Shown here piece by piece: positions 1-5,777 of a stretch of 14,512 bases of DNA. Each line of letters starts with the position of its first letter. The stretch's first letter is position 1. The translations under genes were made by a program, and so were the position numbers. The notes under the pieces were generated by a model. That model searched no databases, was not told where the DNA came from, and saw only the letters and a list, made by a program, of their open reading frames with translations. The DNA lies in the NCBI GenBank assembly GCA_030605515.1, contig JAUWIE010000015.1:1-14512 (forward strand), given 5' to 3'. Source of the DNA: Thermoplasmatota archaeon. GTDB taxonomy: Archaea > Thermoplasmatota > E2 > DHVEG-1.

Positions 1-85
1 CTACAGGAATAAGTTGTTTCTGCTGAGAATACGTCAATGGTCTTAATCGCGTTCCAAATCCACCAGATAAAACTAAACCTTTCAT
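1..85 (-). CDS. rmlA: glucose-1-phosphate thymidylyltransferase (RmlA, long-form type), N-terminal fragment
   Basis: Only the first 28 codons lie in the window; the gene runs off the left edge. The reverse strand reads MKGLVLSGGFGTRLRPLTYS, then QQKQLIPV. GGFGTRLRPLT (residues 9-19) is the nucleotide-binding signature of sugar-phosphate nucleotidylyltransferases. KQLIPV is typical of the long RmlA form, whereas the short bacterial form usually has KQLLPV followed by YDKP. The family joins glucose-1-phosphate to dTTP (or UTP), the first step towards dTDP-rhamnose and other dTDP-deoxysugars in the cytoplasm. The ATG at 85-83 is preceded by GGGGAG (98-93) at good spacing. It follows the amidotransferase gene on the same strand with a 102-base gap that holds a possible promoter of its own. 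A UDP-glucose or GDP-mannose pyrophosphorylase cannot be ruled out from this short piece. Confidence 0.85.
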   Translation of the reverse strand, partial: MKGLVLSGGFGTRLRPLTYSQQKQLIPV

Positions 86-145
86 CTTATAGCTCCCCTA
101 TAAATTTCCTCTTGCAAACTCGCAGCTTTTTTCACTATATAAGGT
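86..145 (-). promoter_or_regulatory. candidate archaeal promoter and ribosome binding site of rmlA
   Basis: On the minus strand the sequence AAAAAACCTTATATAG (about 149-134) looks like a purine-rich BRE followed by a TATA box. It lies about 50 bases before the rmlA ATG, which would place the transcript start near 110 and leave a short leader with GGGGAG (98-93). This would let rmlA be transcribed independently of the upstream amidotransferase gene. The call rests on pattern alone in AT-rich DNA. Confidence 0.35.
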
Positions 146-187
146 TTTTTAATTCAGCCCAGTCAAAAATCAATATTAGTGTATATT

Positions 188-1408
188 TTAAGAGTTTATA
201 TCCATCCAAACCTTTACATTAAGCAAAGCAGCAATGAACGAATCATAATCCTTCTCCTCTGAAAAATGATCCTCAATCAATTGATCTGAAATACCAGGCT
301 TTATCAGCTCCTGAATAAAACCAACATCTGCAAATGCTTCCTTGATATAGTCACCAATATTATATTTAAGTTGATACCCAGCATCAAACATACCTAACTT
401 AGTATACCGAGGTGCACCCTTCCACAGTTTATTACCTTTCTTAATAAAATCAATATCATTTTTTACTTTTTGTATTCCAAAGTGAACCCACCAAGGGAAA
501 TACAATGGAAATATGCTTCTAGTTGTCCTAATATTTGACAGAACAGGGTATGATTTTTTCAACATTGATGTTGCCAATCGTCCATGTGTCCTCTCCTCAA
601 ACGGAAGTGAAAACGTAGAAGATATAACATTACTATCTAATACTGGGGCCTTAATGTTTATTCCCATTTTCTCTATTGCATCTAGCCCTTGGATACGGCG
701 ATTTCGAATTTCAGTATCTAAAACAATTTCATCTAACGATTTATCAGTATACATTGAAGTGAATTTTTCTTCAACATTTTGTACATGTTTTTCTTTCAAC
801 AGTGTCCTACCTGCTCCAAAATGTTTCCGCTTCATAACAGCCATTGGATCCTTTGATTCATACCAGCGGTACTCACACATGTCCATAATCTCAGTTACTA
901 AATCTCCTGTAAGAACAACATCAAACCTTTTTAATTGATCTCTTAGCATATATACCGGCATATAACCCAGTATTGGAATTAAACCATCGGTAATCTTGAC
1001 GATATCTGAAATAACATCAGGTGAATACGAATCAGGTAATGTAAGAATTTTATGAGGTACGTTTAATGAATGCGCAATCATGCCTGCTACAGCAAGCTCA
1101 GCTCGATCAGATCTATCCGTAATACTTAATGCAGTCATATCTATATCCAACGACTTTGCCAACGCTAATAGAAGACGAGAGTCTTTTCCACCGCTAAGTA
1201 AAAAACCAATTTCTTTCTTACCTTTGGTAGATTGCTCTATCGATTCCTTCAATGCCGTTTCAACATCTGAAATATTTGCATCATTATATACTTCATATTT
1301 TGGCACATCCATCGATCTTTTTACTTGTTCTCCTTTTCTGAAAGTATGATCGCCTAATACATATTGCAAAGTTAGAAATTCAGCTATTGCATCTTTATTT
1401 AAAATCAT
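188..1408 (-). CDS. asparagine-synthase-like amidotransferase lacking the glutaminase domain
   Basis: The 406-residue protein matches the C-terminal synthetase half of AsnB. The ATP pyrophosphatase P-loop SGGKDSR is at residues 72-78, preceded by the YVLGDHTFRKGE stretch that in AsnB links the two domains. The N-terminal class II glutaminase domain with its Cys-2 nucleophile is absent, and the 117 bases upstream cannot encode it. Family members of this kind are common in surface polysaccharide loci, where they are thought to adenylate and amidate a carboxylate such as a uronic acid, using ammonia or a partner glutaminase. The neighbours here fit that: rmlA downstream on the same strand, and a uronate C5-epimerase and a glycosyltransferase divergently upstream. 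The substrate is inference. The start ATG at 1408 has no clear ribosome binding site. A beta-lactam-synthetase-like role is possible but less likely. Confidence 0.75.
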   Translation of the reverse strand: MILNKDAIAEFLTLQYVLGDHTFRKGEQVKRSMDVPKYEVYNDANISDVETALKESIEQSTKGKKEIGFLLSGGKDSRLLLALAKSLDIDMTALSITDRSDRAELAVAGMIAHSLNVPHKILTLPDSYSPDVISDIVKITDGLIPILGYMPVYMLRDQLKRFDVVLTGDLVTEIMDMCEYRWYESKDPMAVMKRKHFGAGRTLLKEKHVQNVEEKFTSMYTDKSLDEIVLDTEIRNRRIQGLDAIEKMGINIKAPVLDSNVISSTFSLPFEERTHGRLATSMLKKSYPVLSNIRTTRSIFPLYFPWWVHFGIQKVKNDIDFIKKGNKLWKGAPRYTKLGMFDAGYQLKYNIGDYIKEAFADVGFIQELIKPGISDQLIEDHFSEEKDYDSFIAALLNVKVWMDINS

Positions 1409-1525
1409 ATTTATATGAAATACATTATCAAAAGAAAAAATTTTCCATAAATATATTCAATAATCTATGTTATACCAAATGATAAAAATAAAATTAAATA
1501 GAAAGAGAAAGATAGGCAAGGGAAA
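1409..1525. promoter_or_regulatory. divergent intergenic promoter region
   Basis: This 117-base, very AT-rich gap separates the minus-strand amidotransferase from the plus-strand epimerase, so promoters for both should lie here. On the minus strand GAATATATTTATGG (about 1459-1446) is TATA-like and sits about 40-50 bases before the ATG. On the plus strand AAATTAAATA (about 1491-1500) is a candidate about 30 bases before the ATG at 1526, which has only a weak GGGA before it. The base composition makes chance TATA matches likely. Confidence 0.3.
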
Positions 1526-2467
1526 ATGAGCAATAGTTCAGTATTAAATACTAAAAATCTCGGTAAATACTATATAGAGATGAAAAACCAAATAGATCGG
1601 CCTAAACAACCCGTTCATAAACTAGATAAAAACGGAGTTTTGCTTTATAAAATCCCTTACACTGATGAATATCACTATTATCCAGTATCAATCACCCTAT
1701 ATGCACTGGGAAATTTTGAAATGTATATTGATACTCAGAATACAGATTACAAAGATTTATTTCTTAAACAATCAGACTGGCTGGTTGATAATATCACGAT
1801 AAAACAAGAAGAAAATGGTGTCTGGGAACACAATTTTGAATTACCTTATTACAAATTCAAAATTCCATGGATTCACGGTATGGCACAAGGATTAGCAATA
1901 TCTGTTCTACTCAGAGCATATCAGCTAACTCAGAATATTAAATATAAAGAAACTGCAGATAAAGCATACAAGACTTTTAATTTAGATATACAAAACAATG
2001 GAGTAAAATATGTTGACAATGAAGGATATACTTGGCTTGAAGAATATGCTATATCACCCCCACCACACATATTGAATGGTTTTATATACGCCACATTTGG
2101 AATCTATGATTTTTACCGGGTCACAAAAAACAAACAAGCATTAAATCTATTTATGGGTCAAATTAAAACATTGGAAAATAAATTAGAGAAATATGATATT
2201 GGATACTGGTCATTATATAACCTTGTCCAAGATCATCCAGCAGCAAAATCATATCATATCCTGCATATCAATCAGTTAAAAGTTCTATATCAGCTTACAA
2301 ACAAAGAAATATTCAAGGAATATGCAGAAAAATGGGAGAATTATCTTAATAGAGCATTCAATAGAATCAAAGTAAATTATAAAAGAAATATCTTATCTAT
2401 CAAACAATATGGAATTAAAAAAAGTATTACAAAATATCTACTTATGAGAAGATGGAAAAATGGTTAA
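1526..2467 (+). CDS. D-glucuronyl C5-epimerase-like protein
   Basis: The 313-residue protein resembles the C-terminal catalytic region of D-glucuronyl C5-epimerases (the GLCE family), which convert glucuronic to iduronic acid within heparan-type polymers. Visible family features are WIHGMAQGLAISVLLRAY near residue 115 (the alpha-barrel core), NGFIYATFGIYDFY in the middle, and YWSLYN followed by YHILHINQL at 243-251. This last stretch closely resembles the YHTTHINQL segment of the animal enzyme as I recall it, and falls in the active-site region rich in catalytic tyrosines. No signal peptide or membrane segment is visible, so it may act in the cytoplasm on a lipid-linked or nucleotide sugar, unlike the Golgi enzyme. 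Its stop overlaps the start of the GT4 gene by 8 bases, so the two are translationally coupled. The substrate is unknown; another uronate epimerase or an inactive alpha/alpha-barrel protein is possible. Confidence 0.75.
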   Translation: MSNSSVLNTKNLGKYYIEMKNQIDRPKQPVHKLDKNGVLLYKIPYTDEYHYYPVSITLYALGNFEMYIDTQNTDYKDLFLKQSDWLVDNITIKQEENGVWEHNFELPYYKFKIPWIHGMAQGLAISVLLRAYQLTQNIKYKETADKAYKTFNLDIQNNGVKYVDNEGYTWLEEYAISPPPHILNGFIYATFGIYDFYRVTKNKQALNLFMGQIKTLENKLEKYDIGYWSLYNLVQDHPAAKSYHILHINQLKVLYQLTNKEIFKEYAEKWENYLNRAFNRIKVNYKRNILSIKQYGIKKSITKYLLMRRWKNG

Positions 2468-3464
2468 GAAAAAAATAACTATTTGTTTTGTTGGAAATTT
2501 ATCATACACTTTTATAAAGAATGATTACAGAACTTTAAGTCAACGTTTCAATATCCATTTAATTGAGCCGCCAAAGACAAAATTAGATTGGATAAAATAT
2601 AAATATTATTTATTAAAAGCTGTGAAACATTGTGATTTAACATTTTCCTGGTTTGCTGGATGGCACTCATTGACCGCTGTAATTTTTTCAAAAATGTTTA
2701 GAAAAAAATCAATAGTAGTTGCTGGTGGGTACGATGCCTCATACCATCCTGAGATAGACTATGGTGCATTTACAAATTTAAAAGAAAAAATACCTGCTAA
2801 ATATGTTTTAAAAAATGCAGATATAATTCTTGCAGTATCTGAATTTACTAAAAAAGAAATTCTAAAAAAGGTTAAACCAAAACAAATTGAAGTTGTCTAC
2901 AATGGTATTGATACTGATAAATTCAAACCTGTAACGGAAAAAGAAAATGTAATTATTACAATTGGTGATGTTACAAAACTAGGGGTTAAACTAAAAGGAT
3001 TAGATACATTTGTAAAAGTATCTGGTTTTTTTCCAAATTTCAAATTTGTAATAATCGGCAAAACTGAAAAAACTATAGTTAATAAACTAAAAAAAAGTAA
3101 CTCAAAAGTAATTTTTACAGAGAAACTTCCACATAAAGAGGTTTTAAAATGGCTCCAACGTGCAAAAATATACTGTCAATTATCATATATTGAATCCTTT
3201 GGAATTGGAGTCGCTGAATCTATGAGTTGTGGCTGCATTCCAATTGTTACAAAAAAAGGCAGTTTACCGGAGATTGTTGGAGATACTGGTTTTTTTGTTC
3301 CGTATAATGATGAAAAAGCAACAATTGAAGCGATTAAAAAAGCTGTAAATATTTCAGATGATGTAGGTGAAAAAACCAGAGCAAGAATCAATGAAATATT
3401 TACATATGGAAAAAGAAAAGAAAAACTAGAAAATATAGCCATTGAAACAATGAACTCACCCTAA
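2460..3464 (+). CDS. family 4 glycosyltransferase (GT-B fold)
   Basis: The 334-residue protein is a retaining GT4-type glycosyltransferase. The N-terminal half carries an acceptor-binding Rossmann domain. The linker DIILAVSEFTKKEI and VVYNGIDTDKFKP (about residues 120-157) are family hallmarks. The C-terminal donor domain has ESFGIGVAE (245-253), which supplies the EX7E pair of glutamates, followed by SCGCIPIV and LPEIVGDTGFFV. Such enzymes transfer a sugar from a nucleotide donor to a growing glycan at the inner face of the membrane. The sequence is on the short side for the family but complete. The gene overlaps the end of the C5-epimerase-like gene (ATGGTTAA contains start and stop), so the transferase may add the uronic acid, or its partner, that the epimerase acts on. 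Donor and acceptor cannot be read from the sequence. Confidence 0.88.
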   Translation: MVKKKITICFVGNLSYTFIKNDYRTLSQRFNIHLIEPPKTKLDWIKYKYYLLKAVKHCDLTFSWFAGWHSLTAVIFSKMFRKKSIVVAGGYDASYHPEIDYGAFTNLKEKIPAKYVLKNADIILAVSEFTKKEILKKVKPKQIEVVYNGIDTDKFKPVTEKENVIITIGDVTKLGVKLKGLDTFVKVSGFFPNFKFVIIGKTEKTIVNKLKKSNSKVIFTEKLPHKEVLKWLQRAKIYCQLSYIESFGIGVAESMSCGCIPIVTKKGSLPEIVGDTGFFVPYNDEKATIEAIKKAVNISDDVGEKTRARINEIFTYGKRKEKLENIAIETMNSP

Positions 3465-3780
3465 AGATAGTAAAAATAGATCTATATGATCTGTATGATA
3501 TCAACTAATTTACGAATATGAACAATAATTGACAGAGTTATTCTTTGACAATATAAGAAGGAGTCATAGAGAAGGGAAATTTTGATATCTGAATATTTTT
3601 ATCCTTGAATTATTGCAGCTAAGATAAAAGTCATTTTCATATTCTACTGATCTTGTTTAATAATATGAAAGTTCTTGGCGATATAAGAAAAACCCATAGT
3701 ATCTTTGTTTCAATACCTCTTTTGTTTCTTTTAAAATCTTTTTTCGTTCACATGTTTTTACAATTTCGTTTAACAAATAT
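3465..3780. other. intergenic stretch with no recognisable gene
   Basis: No supportable coding region is visible in these 316 bases on either strand. A short tandem of near-identical 9-mers (ATCTATATG / ATCTGTATG) lies at about 3481-3498. The region ends where the hairpin of the duplicated unit begins. A 60-codon open frame starting at 3653 has no ribosome binding site and no protein-like composition, and its second half is made by the hairpin sequence. Confidence 0.5.
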
Positions 3781-3785
3781 CTCTT

Positions 3786-3826
3786 CCTCCTGTAGTTGTG
3801 CTTCCAAAAACAACTACAGAGGAGAG
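3786..3826. repeat. hairpin with CTC/GAG foot, upstream element of copy A
   Basis: A perfect 10-bp inverted repeat, CTGTAGTTGT (3790-3799) and ACAACTACAG (3810-3819), encloses the loop GCTTCCAAAA. CTC and GAG at the foot can pair across a small bulge. It lies about 50 bases before a TATA-like block and 140 bases before the small zinc-ribbon gene. A hairpin with a different stem but the same foot occurs at the matching place before copy B (5184-5220). It could be a transcription terminator for the upstream operon, an RNA structure or a DNA binding site. Confidence 0.6.
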
Positions 3827-3856
3827 ATTATTTAATTTTATCTTAACAGCATCAAG

Positions 3857-3961
3857 TAACTATATCGTAACCTTTTTATTTTATTTCGATATGTATCCTG
3901 CCTATTGTGTCCCTATTAATTATTAAAATAGATAATAGGGTATAGGGGTTGAGAGAGATAT
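3857..3961 (+). promoter_or_regulatory. leader conserved between the two copies, with TATA-like block
   Basis: The block from about 3857 to 3890, including ACTATATCGTAACC and CTTTTTATTTTA (3872-3883), aligns with 5238-5275 before copy B, where it reads ACTATAATTGTAATC and CTTTTTATTTAA. Conservation in otherwise drifting DNA suggests a promoter. Nearer the gene is an inverted repeat, CCCTATTA (3911-3918) and TAATAGGG (3933-3940), then TAGGGGTTGA, a possible but distant ribosome binding site before the ATG at 3962. Confidence 0.4.
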
Positions 3962-4318
3962 ATGATTTGTTCCCATACGAGTTGTAGTCGCGAGGAAAAA
4001 GTTTGGCTTCCTATAGATAGTAATCATAAATCTGAAGCTGCTTTACATCCTTGGTGCATACATTGCGGATTAGTGAAGAATATCTCTGATGATAACCCAA
4101 AAAAAATAGGTTATTGGATAAATGTTCTCTCGTCATTATCCCACCGTTATTCGTTCACTCAATGTCAAAAACGTCTTATATATAAGGAACTGCAATCCTT
4201 TGATGAATTTATTGATACGTATGGAACAACTGGTTCATCTCAAATAGAATTATTTGAGAAAATTGTAAGAAAACATTGTAATATCAACAGAAACAATATT
4301 GGTACTTTTATTTGTTAA
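3962..4318 (+). CDS. small putative zinc-ribbon protein of unknown function (copy A, intact)
   Basis: This 118-residue soluble protein belongs to no family I can name with certainty. Two cysteine pairs, C3-x4-C8 and C32-x2-C35, would make a zinc ribbon. The second pair lies in HPWCIHCGLVKNIS (29-42), followed by GYWINVLSSL (50-59) and a charged helical C-terminal half ending IVRKHCNINRNNIGTFIC. There is no signal peptide or membrane segment. From memory, short proteins with a similar HPWC-x2-CG and GYW/GYY pattern occur in several archaea; this is unverified. A decayed second copy (5330-5687) keeps most of these residues, including all four cysteines, marking them as the constrained core. The gene sits alone, convergent with the methyltransferase at 4472, between two glycan gene blocks. 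A regulatory or nucleic-acid-binding role is plausible from size and fold but not shown. Confidence 0.75.
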   Translation: MICSHTSCSREEKVWLPIDSNHKSEAALHPWCIHCGLVKNISDDNPKKIGYWINVLSSLSHRYSFTQCQKRLIYKELQSFDEFIDTYGTTGSSQIELFEKIVRKHCNINRNNIGTFIC

Positions 4319-4405
4319 ACTCAGTTGACAACTTGTAAAGTGTTGGATGATAGGAGGTTTAACAAAAAGGTTAATTTTAGGAAGGTTCGAAAAAATTTGG
4401 GATTT
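4319..4405 (+). repeat. 3' tail of duplicated unit, copy A
   Basis: The bases after the stop, starting CAGTTGACAACTTGTAAAGT, align almost without gaps with 5688-5768 behind copy B (TAGTTGACAGTTTGCAAAGT). The match runs through GGTTAATTTTAGGAA and a following A-run. The match outside the coding region shows that the duplicated unit includes downstream DNA. In copy B the same tail serves as the neuB leader. Confidence 0.65.
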
Positions 4406-4451
4406 ATTAGATGATTAGACATATTTAATAAAAAAGATGAAGTGGTAAAAT

Positions 4452-4466
4452 GCAAAAAAGAAAAAT
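4452..4466 (-). terminator. candidate oligo-T terminator of the TylF-like gene
   Basis: Read on the minus strand, AATTTTTCTTTTTTGC begins about 6 bases after the methyltransferase stop codon at 4472. Runs of T without a required hairpin are the usual archaeal termination signal. It lies in the 153-base gap between two convergent genes, where terminators are expected. Confidence 0.35.
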
Positions 4467-4471
4467 TAGAT

Positions 4472-5134
4472 TTATTTTTTAATAATATATGCTGGTATCA
4501 TTCGGAAGGAAAGTTTTGATATCTTAGCGTCCTTCTCCTTGAAATATTCATCTACTGCTTTGGTTTCACCTGGGAAAAAACCATAATCATCTAAAACCAA
4601 AATACCACCTTTTACAAGTTTAGGCCAAAAATGTTCTAAAACCACAGCTGACGGATCGTATATATCTGTGTCAAGATGCAACAATGATATTTTGAGTTCT
4701 GGGTGTTCCTTTACGTATTTTGGAACTGTTTCACAAATATCACCTTCAACAAACTCAACATTTCTATCTATTTTTTTGTGTTTTAAAACTTTAAAGAGTT
4801 GATCTACACTTATGCTTTCCAGACCAGCACTTTGAATAAAATTTTTTCTATACTCCTCATCCGGCTTAAACTTAGTTTCAGGAAATGGGCCAAACACATC
4901 AAAACCAATAATTTTTTTTGAATCAGCATTGCCGAATATCTCCCGAAACATAGCAAATCTAACTAGGGATGCTCCTTTGAAAACCCCGCATTCGATAATT
5001 GTACCAGGTACCTTCTGAACCATATTAAATAGTTCATAATGCACCAATATTTTACTAATTCTACTAACATCACAGCTTAAGTAGAAATTATTCTCGTATT
5101 CAAATGATTTTGAAAAAACAGGCAACTTTATCAT
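4472..5134 (-). CDS. TylF/MycF-type SAM-dependent sugar O-methyltransferase
   Basis: The 220-residue protein matches the macrocin O-methyltransferase (TylF/MycF) family. GTIIECGVFKGAS (44-56) is the SAM-binding loop and FDVFGPFPE (78-86) follows. HLDTDIYDPS (153-162) and LDDYG (181-185) supply the aspartates that bind Mg2+ in MycF, and PGETKAVDEYF (188-198) completes the pattern. The family methylates a sugar hydroxyl in a metal-dependent way; in glycan loci it usually decorates a deoxysugar or terminal residue. The ATG at 5134 follows AGAGGT at good spacing. The gene lies on the opposite strand to its neighbours and is bracketed by the two copies of the duplicated unit, so it may be an exchangeable cassette. 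Its partner could be a dTDP-sugar made by the rmlA pathway to the left; that is inference. Confidence 0.85.
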   Translation of the reverse strand: MIKLPVFSKSFEYENNFYLSCDVSRISKILVHYELFNMVQKVPGTIIECGVFKGASLVRFAMFREIFGNADSKKIIGFDVFGPFPETKFKPDEEYRKNFIQSAGLESISVDQLFKVLKHKKIDRNVEFVEGDICETVPKYVKEHPELKISLLHLDTDIYDPSAVVLEHFWPKLVKGGILVLDDYGFFPGETKAVDEYFKEKDAKISKLSFRMIPAYIIKK

Positions 5135-5183
5135 ATGATGACCTCTTAAGAATTCATGTAATAACAGTTAACATATAAGTTTT

Positions 5184-5220
5184 CTCCAGCTATAAACTTT
5201 TTTTAAAAGTTTGTAGGAGG
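5184..5220. repeat. hairpin with CTCC/GGAG foot, upstream element of copy B
   Basis: CTATAAACTTTT (5190-5201) pairs with AAAAGTTTGTAG (5205-5216) around a 3-base loop: 12 pairs including one G-U. CTCC (5184-5187) and GGAG (5216-5219) can extend the foot if AGC is bulged. It lies about 40 bases before the conserved TATA-like block of copy B and about 50 bases before the minus-strand methyltransferase. It corresponds in position and foot, but not in stem sequence, to the hairpin at 3786-3826. Confidence 0.55.
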
Positions 5221-5237
5221 AAAAAGCAGCTTCGCAT

Positions 5238-5275
5238 GGAAGACTATAATTGTAATCTTTTTATTTAATATTAAC
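5238..5275 (+). promoter_or_regulatory. TATA-like block conserved with copy A
   Basis: GACTATAATTGTAATC followed by CTTTTTATTTAATA (5257-5270) aligns with 3857-3890 before the intact copy. It ends about 60 bases before the start of the pseudogene. Its survival next to a broken gene may mean that it still drives neuB and the operon beyond, which otherwise has no obvious promoter; this is inference. Confidence 0.35.
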
Positions 5276-5329
5276 ATGAATACCTCTGATGTTTTGTATA
5301 ACTATTAAAAATTGTACAGAGTCAAATAG

Positions 5330-5687
5330 ATGGTCTGTTCTTATAAAAATTGTAAACCTCATGAAAAAACATGGCTTCCTGTAGACACCAACAAGGCATC
5401 AGAAGTTGCCTTACATCCTTGGTGTGTACATTGCGGATTAGTAAAGAATATCCCACAGATGATAAACCAAAGAAGATGGGATACTGGATGAATATTCTAT
5501 CTTTATAATCCCATCGTTATCTGTTAATTCAGTGTCAAATACGTCTTAATATAAAGAACTGCAATTCTTTGAGGAATTCAGTGATATATATGAGTTAACT
5601 GGTTCTGTTCAATTGGAACGATTTGATGAAATTGTACAAAAATATTATAATATCAACAGAAGTAATATCGATTCTTTTATTTGTTAA
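5330..5687 (+). pseudogene. decayed copy B of the small zinc-ribbon gene
   Basis: ATG at 5330 opens MVCSYKNCKPHEKTWLPVD, then VALHPWCVHCGLVKNI, clearly homologous to the gene at 3962. At about 5451-5457 the copy has two bases more than copy A and the frame is lost. In the restored frame it reads DDKPKKMGYWMNILSL and meets TAA at 5506-5508, where copy A has TTA (Leu). A one-base loss at about 5547-5552 shifts the frame again. The end is then readable as EFSDIYELTG onwards to NINRSNIDSFIC and TAA at 5685-5687. By hand alignment 24 of the last 40 residues equal copy A. With three separate lesions this is a pseudogene, not a sequencing slip. Both cysteine pairs are still present, so decay appears later than divergence of the copies. 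Confidence 0.85.
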
Positions 5688-5777
5688 ATTTAGTTGACAG
5701 TTTGCAAAGTGTAGGATAATAGAAGGTTTTACATAAAAGTTAATTTTTGGAATGTCTAAAAAAAATGAAGGAGTTAT
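5688..5777 (+). promoter_or_regulatory. neuB leader derived from the duplicated unit's tail, with ribosome binding site
   Basis: The region up to about 5768 is the copy B version of the 3' tail seen at 4319-4405. It then runs into AAGGAG (5768-5773), four bases before the neuB ATG at 5778. No convincing TATA box is closer than the block at 5257, although TTTTACATAAAA (about 5727-5738) is a weak candidate. Confidence 0.45.

Noticed and set aside
37..222. A plus-strand open frame of 61 codons at the left edge.
   Set aside because: It is antisense to rmlA and the amidotransferase end, where a clear protein signature lies on the other strand.
3520..3580. A possible third remnant of the duplicated unit's tail (AATTGACAG followed by AATATAAGAAGGAG).
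   Set aside because: Only short pieces match and the spacing differs from the two clear copies. In AT-rich DNA this is within chance.
3653..3835. A 60-codon plus-strand open frame between the GT4 gene and the zinc-ribbon gene.
   Set aside because: It has no ribosome binding site and no family resemblance, and its C-terminal part is encoded by the hairpin at 3786-3826. The open frame is most likely chance.
4319..5329. The methyltransferase and its flanks as a classical transposon.
   Set aside because: No transposase, no terminal inverted repeats and no target-site duplication are visible. The flanking repeats are direct and carry a gene of their own.
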